Source: an uncultured Collinsella sp. (lineage in GTDB: Bacteria; Actinomycetota; Coriobacteriia; Coriobacteriales; Coriobacteriaceae). From it: DNA of 57,830 bases. Made by a program: the position numbers and the translations under genes. The notes under the pieces are model-generated. The model did not search any database, was not told where the DNA came from, and saw only the letters and a program-made list of their open reading frames with translations. The stretch spans positions 1 through 57,830 of the forward strand of contig CAKTWW010000008.1 in the NCBI GenBank assembly GCA_934630855.1. The letters are read 5' to 3'. Below, in pieces: positions 16,767 through 25,252 of the stretch (its first letter is position 1; each line of letters starts with the position of its first letter).

Positions 16767-18168
16767 AGACCGAGGGGAAGGCTTTGGTGAGACCGGCGCG
16801 CGTTTGCGTGTCGGTCTTTTGGTAGATGGAGCTCAGGTGGCGCTGGACCATGCGCATCGAGATGCCGAGCTCATCAGCAATCTGTTTGAGCGGGCGCTCG
16901 TCCTGGGTTACGGCCATGAGCACGTCGACTTCACGCGGGGTGAGGCCGTGGTCGGCGATGAAGGCTTGGCGCTGTTCTTCGATGCTGGGTGCAGCGAGTG
17001 CCTCCTCGGCGAGCTGTTGATGTTCACGCTCCTGCTCGGTTTGGGGTAGACGGAACAGCCCCGCAGCTACAAATGCCACGCTCGCCGCCACAAGCAGTAC
17101 GAGCGCGCCGATCATGATGAGGGCGACATTGCCCGAGGTGACCAGTGCCAGCGAGATGCCCGATGTGGTGAATGCACATACATTGTTGGCGGCGCGGCCC
17201 ATGCCGGCCCACAAAGCCGGAGTGTGCATACGCGGTGCCAGCTGTGTAAACGTGGCGGTGAAGAACGTGACGAAAAAGCCCGAGCTCAGATAAAAGACGA
17301 TGAGGCCCAGGTTGGGATCGGCACCAGCTTCCACGGCCAAGATTGAGATGGTGGAGAGCACCGTGACACCGAGCATGACAGGGCCCATGTAGCGACGCTC
17401 GGCAAGGTCAAAGATCACGCCGGCGACCAGGCCGCTTGCTGCCAAAAAGAGGCGCGGCCAGGTCTGTACGGCGATGGTGCCGTGGGCGTTGGAAAACGTG
17501 ACCACGTTGTCGAGGGTGGAGAACAGACATGCCAGAATCATGACGAGCGCGATGCTCCACCACGCCTGCTTGGCGAGGACGTGTGAGGGCTCGATAAAGG
17601 GATTGACGGTGTGGCTGGAGCCCTCGTCTGTGGCTTGGGGAGTAGTGCTAAGGGTGGAGATGACGATCGTCGCCGCGCCAAGAACGATGAGCTCGACGAT
17701 GCCGCCGCAATCGAGCAGGTTGATCGCGAACTGCATCAGGATGCCAGCGGCATATGCCGCTCCAGCGCCGGTGGCGAGTTTGGGGTCATCTTGGAACGCC
17801 AACGCGAAGGTATGGTGCGCTGCGGCACCCAGCAGGCCGAGTCCGAGGAATGACATGCACCCCAGAATCTCGAGCGCAAGCGTGCCCGCGGGGAACTGAA
17901 TCTGGGTCAATCCCAAGATGGCGATGGGGGCGGCAGCGGTGGCGATTGCCTGGGGCTGGCTTTTGCGCTGGGCGAGGGCCAGTAGCGGCGCATATCCGAT
18001 AAAGCCGAGCACGCTGGCGCCAAGAATGAAGCCTTGCGCGATTACAACGCGCTCGGCGCCGGCGAGCAGCCCGACATTGATGTCGAAGCGAAACTCGGCG
18101 GCAAGGAAGACGAAGGTAAAGAGCGCGAGTGCCAAAAGCGCGTTGGTTTTAGTCTTGCTCAGGTTCAA
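16765..18168 (-). CDS. Membrane-embedded LuxR-family regulator
   Basis: About twelve hydrophobic helices (residues about 10-395), arranged like a transporter of the MFS type, are fused to a C-terminal LuxR helix-turn-helix: HGLTPREVDVLMAV, QIADELGISMRMVQRHLSSIYQK. Such membrane LuxR proteins are expanded in Coriobacteriia and are assumed to sense a ligand through the membrane part. The TTG start at 18168 was chosen because AAAGGA lies six bases upstream and hydrophobic sequence begins soon after; the frame stays open further upstream but lacks a ribosome site. It is divergent from the surface protein at 18384, a plausible target. Confidence 0.85.
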   Translation of the reverse strand: MNLSKTKTNALLALALFTFVFLAAEFRFDINVGLLAGAERVVIAQGFILGASVLGFIGYAPLLALAQRKSQPQAIATAAAPIAILGLTQIQFPAGTLALEILGCMSFLGLGLLGAAAHHTFALAFQDDPKLATGAGAAYAAGILMQFAINLLDCGGIVELIVLGAATIVISTLSTTPQATDEGSSHTVNPFIEPSHVLAKQAWWSIALVMILACLFSTLDNVVTFSNAHGTIAVQTWPRLFLAASGLVAGVIFDLAERRYMGPVMLGVTVLSTISILAVEAGADPNLGLIVFYLSSGFFVTFFTATFTQLAPRMHTPALWAGMGRAANNVCAFTTSGISLALVTSGNVALIMIGALVLLVAASVAFVAAGLFRLPQTEQEREHQQLAEEALAAPSIEEQRQAFIADHGLTPREVDVLMAVTQDERPLKQIADELGISMRMVQRHLSSIYQKTDTQTRAGLTKAFPSV

Positions 18169-18338
18169 GGATGGTCCTTTGGATGGACGGAACAATCGTG
18201 TCCCCGATTTTAGACCAGGACGGTAGGGGGTGGGCCTTTCGAAAGACAGGGCGGGCTTGGCAATCGCATGCCCACTGCCTTTTGCGCCGGCAGATGGCCC
18301 GCATGCGAATTTGTGCCCCGGGACCCGGATAACTTTTC

Positions 18339-18353
18339 GTAACATGGTGTTAC
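18339..18353 (+). promoter_or_regulatory. GTAACA-TGG-TGTTAC palindrome
   Basis: This perfect 6-bp-arm palindrome lies in the divergent region between the membrane LuxR gene and the surface-protein gene, 30 bp before the latter's ATG. It is a candidate operator for the LuxR protein. TGTTACAGA also occurs as part of the hairpin-array stems. Confidence 0.4.
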
Positions 18354-18383
18354 AGAAGCACCCCTTACGACAAGGAGGCTCAC

Positions 18384-19979
18384 ATGCAAAAGCAAATCCA
18401 TGACAGTTCAATCAACCGCGGCCGCTCATGCTCGCTCTCCCATGGAACGTGGCGTCGCGTGGGCGCCAAACTCGCCTGTGCAGGGGCCTGCGTGCTCATG
18501 GCCGGTCAGCTGCTACTGCCGAGTGTGGCGCTCGCCGCCGAGTGGATCAGCGTTGGCGGCACGCAGTACAACAAGGGCGCGGTCGCCGGCGACGAGGCCG
18601 GAACGTGGTCCTGGGACGGCGCCGACGACATGAAGCTCAACGGCTACGACGGCGCCGGCATCAGTGCCCAGGGCAACCTCAACATTGACGTGGCGGGCAC
18701 CAACACCATCACGGCCGATGCCGGTCAGAGCGCTATTGCTGTTAAAAACGGCAACCTCGCCATTACCGGCGACGGCACCCTTAATGCGACGGCTCAGAAC
18801 GATGTTATTGCGGCGGAAGGCGACGGCAATGTCGGCGGCGATGTGACCATCAGCGGCGCCAGCGTCAACGTGACGGCTTCGGGTACATCGGATCATGTGG
18901 CGGGCATTCGCGCGACGGCCGGCAGCGTGAAGATCGATAAGGGCGCCGATGTCAAAATCGAGGCGAAATCGGCGGAAGGATCTTGGCGTCCAATGCAGAG
19001 CATCTTCGGCATCTTTGCCGATAACATTCCCAACAGACACACTGCTCAGGAAGGCGAGCAGGAAGAGCCGGATTCCTCTTACGAGCGCGGTGCCGATGTC
19101 ACCATCGATGACGCCGATCTGTCGATTAAGACTGCCGATGCCCCATGGGCTTCCGCGTGCATTTATACGGTCGGTATCAAGAAGAATACCCTCATGAAAA
19201 TCGTCAACGGAGCCGATGTCGTGCTTTCCGCCGGCAGCGCGGCTTCGTTCTCGGCGGGCATCGGCGCACGCTCGCAAGACGGTGCGGTGTGGATGCTTGT
19301 CGAGAAGTCGGATCTTACGTCTCGAAGTCTATCTGCCGCAAGCAGCATCGATGCCGCCCGCAATCAAAGTTTTGGAATCATGGCAGAGGCAAACACCAGG
19401 TCGGAAACGCCTCGTATCCAGATTTTCAACTCGAAGATCGAGGCTTCGGGTGCGACTGCGGGAATCTATGCGATCAACCGCAACGTCGCGAATGCGACAC
19501 TGTTCCGTGCCGCGATGATTGATTTGCGAGGAAATGCGACGATTACGACTCCGACGGATGGTGCCGTGCGCGATGTGAAAAAGGTTGTCGATACGGGGCA
19601 ATGGCCGAGTTCCCAGAACGGTCAGGTCGTCGGTGTTGCCGGTTCGTCTGCGATTACGGATATCGTCGGTTCTTCCGAGGTCGCCCATGATGTGGTGATT
19701 GATTTTGGAGACGGACAGGAGCCGACTCCGGACCCCGAGCCGACTCCGGAGCCCGATCCCATGCCCAATCCCGAGCAGAAGCCTGACCTCAAGCCCGTAG
19801 ATAAGGACGCGAAGACCACCACGACCGTTGCGACCAAGACTGCTGCCGGCGCCAAAAACGCTTCCGGTGTTCTGGCCGCCACAGGCGACAACGCCGCGAC
19901 GGCGGCAGCGGCCCTTGGCATCGCCGGTGCGTCCGTCATCGGCGCCGGCTTCGTCGCGTCCAAGCGCCGCGACCGCTAG
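18384..19979 (+). CDS. Sortase-anchored surface protein, beta-helix type
   Basis: This is an exported wall-anchored protein of 531 residues. The long signal peptide has the motif CSLSHGTWRRVGAK (15-28) before a hydrophobic core, with cleavage likely after ALA (49-51). The body (about 75-430) is a series of short strand repeats such as GISAQGNLNIDVAGTNTITAD and GNLAITGDGTLNATAQND, as in carbohydrate-binding or right-handed beta-helix domains. A Pro/Glu/Asp spacer (PDPEPTPEPDPMP) leads to the sorting signal LAATGD (497-502), a hydrophobic helix and KRRDR. AAGGAGG precedes the ATG. The ligand is unknown. The ends are shared with the next surface protein, but the middles are unrelated. Confidence 0.85.
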   Translation: MQKQIHDSSINRGRSCSLSHGTWRRVGAKLACAGACVLMAGQLLLPSVALAAEWISVGGTQYNKGAVAGDEAGTWSWDGADDMKLNGYDGAGISAQGNLNIDVAGTNTITADAGQSAIAVKNGNLAITGDGTLNATAQNDVIAAEGDGNVGGDVTISGASVNVTASGTSDHVAGIRATAGSVKIDKGADVKIEAKSAEGSWRPMQSIFGIFADNIPNRHTAQEGEQEEPDSSYERGADVTIDDADLSIKTADAPWASACIYTVGIKKNTLMKIVNGADVVLSAGSAASFSAGIGARSQDGAVWMLVEKSDLTSRSLSAASSIDAARNQSFGIMAEANTRSETPRIQIFNSKIEASGATAGIYAINRNVANATLFRAAMIDLRGNATITTPTDGAVRDVKKVVDTGQWPSSQNGQVVGVAGSSAITDIVGSSEVAHDVVIDFGDGQEPTPDPEPTPEPDPMPNPEQKPDLKPVDKDAKTTTTVATKTAAGAKNASGVLAATGDNAATAAAALGIAGASVIGAGFVASKRRDR

Positions 19980-20002
19980 TCTAAGCTTTCATAGCCATTT
20001 TC

Positions 20003-20046
20003 AGCCGCCGCGGGGGCATGGGTACCCTTGCGGCGGCTCTTTTTAT
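20003..20046 (+). terminator. Terminator after the first surface protein
   Basis: AGCCGCCGC pairs with GCGGCGGCT and is followed by CTTTTTATTTT. Confidence 0.85.
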
Positions 20047-20060
20047 TTTCGCAGGTAGAG

Positions 20061-20088
20061 GCCTAGGTTCGCATCTACGAACCTAGGC
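20061..20088. repeat. 11-bp perfect hairpin
   Basis: GCCTAGGTTCG and CGAACCTAGGC flank a 6-nt loop, directly after the terminator and before a GGGACAGG element. Function unknown. Confidence 0.55.
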
Positions 20089-20124
20089 GTACGGGGCCGT
20101 TTGGCGCATCTTGGTTGTACAGGA

Positions 20125-20159
20125 CCACCGCAAAGGGGACAGGCACCTTTGTGGTGGTG
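20125..20159. repeat. GGGGACAGG-core hairpin, copy 5
   Basis: ACCACCGCAAAGG and CCTTTGTGGTGGT (one mismatch that still pairs as G-T) flank the same GGACAGGCA loop as copy 4. It precedes the SD of the second surface protein by about 14 bp. Confidence 0.8.
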
Positions 20160-20184
20160 CAGCCTTTCGACCAAGGAGGCCGTT

Positions 20185-22194
20185 ATGAACGGAAGCCACT
20201 TTGATAAGCAGACCCAGCGCGAGCGCACCTGTTCGCTGGTTCACGGTACTTGGCGCTGCGTGGGCGCCAAAATCGCTTGCGCCGGTGCGTGTGCGCTTAT
20301 GGTTGGCCAGCTGCTGCTGCCGAGCCTGGCGCTTGCGTCCGAGTGCGCGGATCCCGGCGTGGCGACGGGTGAGGTCGCTGCGGCTTCGGTGACGCCGACG
20401 GGCACGGCGGACTCGGCTGCAACGACCGCGCCGGCGTCCAATGCTGCTCCGGTGGCGCAAACTACCGCTGAACCTCAGCAGGCAACTCCAGCTGACACCG
20501 CCAGCGGCTCTGGCGATGCGGTGCCCGCCGAGCAAAACGCCCCCAGCAACAACGCCGCCACGCCGGCAATCGATGCCATCATGCCCTGCGGCGTGACCGA
20601 CGTGACGGACGGAGGCGGTGTTAAGGTCAACACGACCGTGATCAATCACTACACGGACTGCGTGCTTCCGAGCAATGTCACACTCGAAAAGGGCCAGTCG
20701 TATACCTATAATTTTCCCGATGTCGAGGGCGGTATGCCGGATAAGCCGCTCCGCGAACTTGTCGAAACCAAGTACTACCGGGCCGATGCTGCTTCGGGCA
20801 CCCTGGCTGAAGTCCAGGACGCATCTATGTCCGATGTGACGGCTCGCTTTGAGCCTGTTGACGATCACATGAGGCTGACACTGACCTTTACGGGTGGCGC
20901 GGCAGGCGGCTCGTATCGACTCACACGCAATGAGGCTCTTTATATTGGCGCGGCACTGACGTATACCGGAACCGACTATGAGGGCGACCACATCATCGTG
21001 GGCGACCCCGATGATATCTTCAACGCCTACAGGCCGGGCGGTTCGGTCGTAATCAACGAAACCAGGGATGACTACTATATTCGCTACAACATCGACAGTG
21101 CCATAACGCTCGTAGCGTCAGAAAGCCAAGCTCTCGAGAACCTGAACGTCAACGACGTGAAGACCGACTATGCACCCGGTGAGGCGCCGCGTGCGACCGC
21201 GACGATTCCTGCCGCCGACGCCGATAAGTATGAGATTGCGTATGAGTGCTGGGAGGAGATGGACGGCAGCGACCCCAGAGAGCTCACCCCCGTTGCCTTC
21301 TGGTATTCCGACCCCGGTAAGTACGCGCCGGGCATGAGGAAAATTGACCACTTCGAAGAGGGCAAGTTCTACATGTACTCCGTCGAGCTGAGGCTCAAGG
21401 GCGACAACACCTTGGCCGACGACTACAACGTGAATGTTAACGGCCGATGGGTAAGCAATACCGTCAAGACGGTCGATGGCGTATTTGCCCCCAATGCGGC
21501 CAATATGTTGTGTGAGCAGCCGGTTGGCGAGTTGCATGCCATCGACCTTATCGAGATCAACGGCGCCACGACTACCTTTAAGGCGGGCGACAAGCCGGTC
21601 TTTACGGCGGGTACCCCGGCTGGCTCGGACTCTATCCTGCAGTGTGAATTCTGGACGGGCAGCGACGGCAGCGAGGTGAACTCCGTCGAGTTTTGGGATG
21701 AGAACATCACCAACCATATCGATACCTTTAAGCCTAGCGTGACCTATCGTTACGGTCTGTACCTTAAGCCGGCGCGTGGCTTCTACTTTACGCATAACAC
21801 CAAACTGATGGTAAACGGCGTGGAGTGCGACTACCAGGCGGGCGAGGCAAGTGTGATTGATCCCGAGAATGGCTGGTTCCTCACGCTGTGGCTGAATACT
21901 AATCTGACGTTTACGCCCGAGGCTACGCCTGCTCCCGATCCGCAGCCTACGCCGGATCCCAAGCCGACGCCGCAGCCCGAGGTGAAGCCGGAGACGAAAC
22001 CTGAGACCAAGCCAGCTGCAACGTCGACCACCACGGTGACCAAGACGGTAGAGAAAACCACGCCGGCCAAGAAGTCCGATGCTGTCCTGGTTGCCACGGG
22101 GGATACCACCACGATGACGGTCGCCGCCCTGGGCGTCGCCGGCGCAACCGTTGCCGCTGCCGGTGTCGCCGCGACCAAGCGCCGCAAGCGCTAG
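20185..22194 (+). CDS. Sortase-anchored surface protein, unknown ectodomain
   Basis: This is an exported protein of 669 residues. Its signal peptide matches that of the upstream surface protein residue for residue in spacing: TCSLVHGTWRCVGAK, then ACAGACALMVGQLLLPSLALA, with cleavage near residue 51. A low-complexity Ala/Thr/Pro region (55-135) is followed by a mostly beta ectodomain (about 140-590) with repeats beginning DKPVFTAGTPAGS and EAPRATATIPAAD, each leading into an EFWTGSDGSEVNSVEFW-type segment. PDPQPTPDPKPTPQP forms the wall spacer and LVATGD (635-640), a hydrophobic helix and KRRKR form the sorting signal. The AAGGAGG site before ATG 20185 fixes the start. I do not recognise the ectodomain family. 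Confidence 0.8.
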   Translation: MNGSHFDKQTQRERTCSLVHGTWRCVGAKIACAGACALMVGQLLLPSLALASECADPGVATGEVAAASVTPTGTADSAATTAPASNAAPVAQTTAEPQQATPADTASGSGDAVPAEQNAPSNNAATPAIDAIMPCGVTDVTDGGGVKVNTTVINHYTDCVLPSNVTLEKGQSYTYNFPDVEGGMPDKPLRELVETKYYRADAASGTLAEVQDASMSDVTARFEPVDDHMRLTLTFTGGAAGGSYRLTRNEALYIGAALTYTGTDYEGDHIIVGDPDDIFNAYRPGGSVVINETRDDYYIRYNIDSAITLVASESQALENLNVNDVKTDYAPGEAPRATATIPAADADKYEIAYECWEEMDGSDPRELTPVAFWYSDPGKYAPGMRKIDHFEEGKFYMYSVELRLKGDNTLADDYNVNVNGRWVSNTVKTVDGVFAPNAANMLCEQPVGELHAIDLIEINGATTTFKAGDKPVFTAGTPAGSDSILQCEFWTGSDGSEVNSVEFWDENITNHIDTFKPSVTYRYGLYLKPARGFYFTHNTKLMVNGVECDYQAGEASVIDPENGWFLTLWLNTNLTFTPEATPAPDPQPTPDPKPTPQPEVKPETKPETKPAATSTTTVTKTVEKTTPAKKSDAVLVATGDTTTMTVAALGVAGATVAAAGVAATKRRKR

Positions 22195-22230
22195 GTTTTA
22201 GCGGCTGCCCTCGTTCTCGGCGTCAGCAAA

Positions 22231-22528
22231 ATCTCAATCTGTAACACCTGGCCACCCAAAACGGCACTAGATGTTACAGATTGAGATGAACCGTCTGACT
22301 GCCAACCTAATGTCTCGATTTGTAACACCAAACGAGGAATTTGGGTTCCAGATGTTACAGATCGAGACAAGCTAGCGAGTGCCGGAACAACGTCTCGATC
22401 TGTAACACGTAGCGAGAGATTTGGCCTCTTACTGTTACAGATTGAGATGAACGGGCGGACGCTCGCACAATGTCTCGATCTGTAACAACTACGGGGCTCA
22501 ATGGGGCCTACCTGTTACAGATCGAGAC
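22231..22528. repeat. Array of four identical-geometry hairpins
   Basis: Four inverted repeats with 16-bp arms (consensus GTCTCGATCTGTAACA and its complement) start at 22231, 22312, 22392 and 22472. Every loop is exactly 25 nt and the gaps between hairpins are 24, 23 and 23 nt, giving an 80-81 bp unit. The first hairpin has the ATCTCAAT variant in both arms. Loop sequences differ but share a central A/TTTGG-like stretch. AGCAAA precedes the array and GACAAACCG ends it, as in the second array at 45079. No gene is inside. The meaning is unknown. Confidence 0.95.
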
Positions 22529-22550
22529 AAACCGGCCGGCCAAGTCCCAA

Positions 22551-22584
22551 ACCACCACAAAGGTGCCTGTCCCCTTCGTGGTGG
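22551..22584. repeat. GGGGACAGG-core hairpin, copy 6 (minus orientation)
   Basis: ACCACCACAAAGG and CCTTCGTGGTGG flank TGCCTGTCC. It has the same stem family as copies 4 and 5 but is inverted. It sits between the hairpin array and the terminator of the nfn genes. Confidence 0.8.
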
Positions 22585-22603
22585 CGGGGCTGCCGGCATA
22601 GAA

Positions 22604-22639
22604 AAAGTCCCCGCCGGGCGTGTGCTCGACGGGGACTTT
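22604..22639 (-). terminator. Terminator of the nfnA-nfnB operon
   Basis: AAAGTCCCCG pairs with CGGGGACTTT; read on the minus strand, the hairpin is followed by a T-run (AAAAA on plus). It lies 28 bp after the nfnB stop. Confidence 0.85.
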
Positions 22640-22667
22640 GCCGTTTGATGGCTAGCGCTGTGAGTGA

Positions 22668-24077
22668 TTACTCGCCCAGCAGACTCTTGGTGATGGAAGC
22701 GGCGGCCTTCTTGCCGGCGCCCATCGCCAGAATGACCGTAGCGGCACCGGTGACGATGTCGCCGCCGGCCCAGATGCGGGGATCGGTGGTCTGGCCGGTC
22801 TCCTCGTCGGCGACGATGTAGCCCCACTTGTTGAGCTCCATCTTGCCGCCGATCTTCTTTGCGAAGGGGTTAGCGTTGGTGCCGATAGCCGAGATCGCGA
22901 CGTCGCAGGGAATCTCCTCGATGGCGCCCTCGATGGGCGCCGGGCGACGACGGCCGGACTCGTCGGGCTCGCCAAGCTCCATCTTCTGGACCTTGACGGC
23001 GCACACGGAGCCGTCTTCGCCAGCGACAAACTCGAGCGGGGAGACGAGCGGCAGAACCTCGACGCCCTCGGCCTTGGCGTGATGCAGCTCGGCGCGACGG
23101 CAGGGCATCTCGTCCTCGGTACGGCGGTAGGCGATGATGGCGTGCTCGGCGCCCAAGCGCTTGGCGGTACGGACGGCGTCCATAGCCACGTTGCCGCCAC
23201 CAAAGACGACGACGTTCTTGCCATGCTTGGTGGGGGTGTCGTACTCGGGGAACTTGTTGGCCTTCATCAGGTTCACGCGGGTGAGGTACTCGTTGGCGAA
23301 GAAGACGTTGGGCAGGTTCTCGCCGGGGACGTTGAGGAACTTGGGCAGGCCTGCGCCGGTCGCCACGTAGATGGCGTCGAAGCCCTGCTCGAACAGCTCC
23401 TCGGCCGTGGCCATGTTGCCCACGACGGAGTTGTACTCAAACTTGACGCCCATGTCCTCCAGGCCGTCAATCTCGCGCTTGACGACCGCCTTGGGCAGAC
23501 GGAACTCGGGGATGCCGTAGACCAGCACGCCGCCGCCGGTGAAGAAAGCCTCGAAGACGGTGACGTCAAAGCCGTTGCGGGCAAGCTCGCCGGCGCAGGT
23601 GATGCCGGACGGGCCGGAGCCGACGACGGCGACCTTCTTGCCGTTCTTGGGGGCCATCTTGGGCGTGGAGGCGAGCTCGGGGCGGTCACCCAGGAAGCGC
23701 TCGAGCTGGCCGATGGCCACGGGCTCGGACTTCTTACCACGGATGCACTTGCCCTCGCACTGGTTCTCCTGCGGGCAGACGCGGCCGCAGATGGCGGGGA
23801 GCATGGAGTCCTCACGGATGGTATCGAGAGCGCCGCCAAAGTCCTTCTCGCGGATCTGCTCGATAAAGCGGGGGATGTTGATGTTGACGGGGCAGCCCTC
23901 AACGCAGAACGGCTTCTTGCAGTTGAGGCAGCGCTCGGCCTCGGCCAGCGCCATCTCCTCGGTGAAGCCCTTGTCGACGGGGCGGAAGTCGCAGGCGCGC
24001 TCGGCAGCCGGCTCCTCGTTATCCGGGGTGCGGGGCGACTTCATATCGGCAACGAAACGACCGTTAACTAGTGGCAT
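22668..24077 (-). CDS. nfnB: NfnB/GltA-type NADPH-binding flavoprotein subunit
   Basis: This 469-residue flavoprotein has N-terminal Fe-S cysteines (CLNCKKPFCVEGCPV and CGRVCPQENQCEGKC), an FAD site VVGSGPSG and an NADPH site VFGGGNVAMD. It matches both the small subunit of glutamate synthase and NfnB of the electron-bifurcating NADH-dependent ferredoxin:NADP oxidoreductase. The adjacent, overlapping NfnA-like gene and the absence of a glutamate synthase large subunit favour NfnB. The start overlaps the nfnA stop by 10 nt, so the pair is translationally coupled. It would balance NADPH, NADH and reduced ferredoxin, the last also the substrate of the Ech hydrogenase in this window. Confidence 0.88.
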   Translation of the reverse strand: MPLVNGRFVADMKSPRTPDNEEPAAERACDFRPVDKGFTEEMALAEAERCLNCKKPFCVEGCPVNINIPRFIEQIREKDFGGALDTIREDSMLPAICGRVCPQENQCEGKCIRGKKSEPVAIGQLERFLGDRPELASTPKMAPKNGKKVAVVGSGPSGITCAGELARNGFDVTVFEAFFTGGGVLVYGIPEFRLPKAVVKREIDGLEDMGVKFEYNSVVGNMATAEELFEQGFDAIYVATGAGLPKFLNVPGENLPNVFFANEYLTRVNLMKANKFPEYDTPTKHGKNVVVFGGGNVAMDAVRTAKRLGAEHAIIAYRRTEDEMPCRRAELHHAKAEGVEVLPLVSPLEFVAGEDGSVCAVKVQKMELGEPDESGRRRPAPIEGAIEEIPCDVAISAIGTNANPFAKKIGGKMELNKWGYIVADEETGQTTDPRIWAGGDIVTGAATVILAMGAGKKAAASITKSLLGE

Positions 24078-24907
24078 GCGCAGCTCTTTTCCTCATAGGC
24101 CTTGAGGGACTCGCCCTCTTCGGAACGGTAAGCGGCCTGGCGGGCACGAAGGTCATCCCAGTCGACCAGGGTGGCATCGAAGTCGGGGCCGTCGACGCAA
24201 GCGAACTTGGTCACGCCGCCCACCTCGACGCGGCAGCAGCCGCACATGCCGGTGCCGTCAACCATGATGGGGTTGAGCGACGCGGTGATGGGGGTGTCGT
24301 ACTTCTGGGCGGTGAGGGTCGAGAACTTCATCATCGGAACGGGGCCGACGCAGAAGACCTGGCTCACGGCCTTGTCCTGCAGCAGGCGCTCCAGCGGAGC
24401 GGTGACAACGCCCTGCTCGCCGTAGGAACCGTCATCGGTGGTGATGTGGATGTGGTCCTCGTCGAGGAGCTCGCGGAACTGGTCCTCCATGAGCAGGAGG
24501 TCCTTGGTGCGGGCACCCATGATGGCGTGCACCTCGTGACCGGTCTCGACCAGGTGCTTGGCGACCGGGAAGGCAATTGCAAGGCCGACGCCGCCGCCAA
24601 TGACGGCGCAGGGGCCCTCAGCCATCTCGGTGGGAACGCCCAGCGGGCCCACGACGTCGCGCAGCGACTCGCCGGCCTCGTAGGTGGACAGCATCTCGGT
24701 GGTCTTGCCGATCACCATGAAGATGAACTCGACCCAGCCTTCGTCACCGTTCCAACCGGCCAGGGTAAACGGGACGCGCTCGCCCGTCTCGTTGGCGCGA
24801 ACCATGAGGAACTGTCCAGCGTGCGCATGTTTGGCGATTGCAGGCGCCTCGATGCGGAACTTGAACACCTTCTCCGAGAACTGCGTCTTCTCCAGGATCT
24901 TATACAT
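24068..24907 (-). CDS. nfnA: NfnA-type ferredoxin-NADP reductase subunit
   Basis: This 279-residue FAD/NAD-binding protein is of the sulfide dehydrogenase/dihydroorotate dehydrogenase electron-transfer family. It has an FAD beta-barrel with RVPFTLAGWN, the NAD domain GGGVGLAIAFPVAKHL, and a [2Fe-2S] site near the end (GMCGCCRVEV and the later FACVDGPDFD). The C-terminal CACH adds further cysteines. The start at 24907 has GAGAGGGG upstream, whereas the longer in-frame extension has no ribosome site. It heads the operon with nfnB. The clustering with nfnB makes bifurcating transhydrogenation the likely activity. Confidence 0.88.
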   Translation of the reverse strand: MYKILEKTQFSEKVFKFRIEAPAIAKHAHAGQFLMVRANETGERVPFTLAGWNGDEGWVEFIFMVIGKTTEMLSTYEAGESLRDVVGPLGVPTEMAEGPCAVIGGGVGLAIAFPVAKHLVETGHEVHAIMGARTKDLLLMEDQFRELLDEDHIHITTDDGSYGEQGVVTAPLERLLQDKAVSQVFCVGPVPMMKFSTLTAQKYDTPITASLNPIMVDGTGMCGCCRVEVGGVTKFACVDGPDFDATLVDWDDLRARQAAYRSEEGESLKAYEEKSCACH

Positions 24908-25090
24908 AGAACCCCTCTCTTGTAAGGGCTGCCGAACCGTGCCTCCACGGAAATGGACGGTAGCCCGAATAAAACCGTACGCGCACAGGCGTTGTGCAGA
25001 CATACGGTGCAAATTATACCCTCATGGCAATGCCGTTTACGTGTTTCTTCGGCAGGTGGGAAAACGGTTTATCCCGGTTTATCCCGTCTG

Positions 25091-25127
25091 ACCAACCAAA
25101 AAGGGACAGGTTTATTTTGGTCGGTTT
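25091..25127. repeat. GGGACAGG-core hairpin, copy 7
   Basis: ACCAACCAAAA pairs imperfectly with TTTTGGTCGGTTTT around GGGACAGGTTTA. It is the left member of a symmetric structure completed by the long hairpin at 25134 and copy 8. Confidence 0.65.
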
Positions 25128-25133
25128 TATCAG

Positions 25134-25195
25134 GCAACGCCCCAAAGGGGGCCGGCCTCGCGTTGCGGTGAGACCGGCCCCCTTTGGGGCGTTGC
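25134..25195. repeat. 22-bp perfect GC-rich hairpin
   Basis: The left arm at 25134-25155 begins GCAACGCCCCAAAGGGGG and pairs perfectly with 25174-25195. There is no T-run on either side, so simple termination is not obvious. It lies in the gap between divergent nfnA and convergent pth ends, flanked by two GGGACAGG hairpins in opposite orientation. Confidence 0.8.
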
Positions 25196-25252
25196 GTATG
25201 TATGGCGACAGGGTGCTTATTGCGATGTGGCCGTTGCGGTGTTTCCGCAGGT

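Noticed and set aside
22668..24077. Glutamate synthase small subunit
   Set aside because: The sequence fits, but there is no large subunit and the adjacent coupled gene is NfnA-like, so NfnB is the better call.
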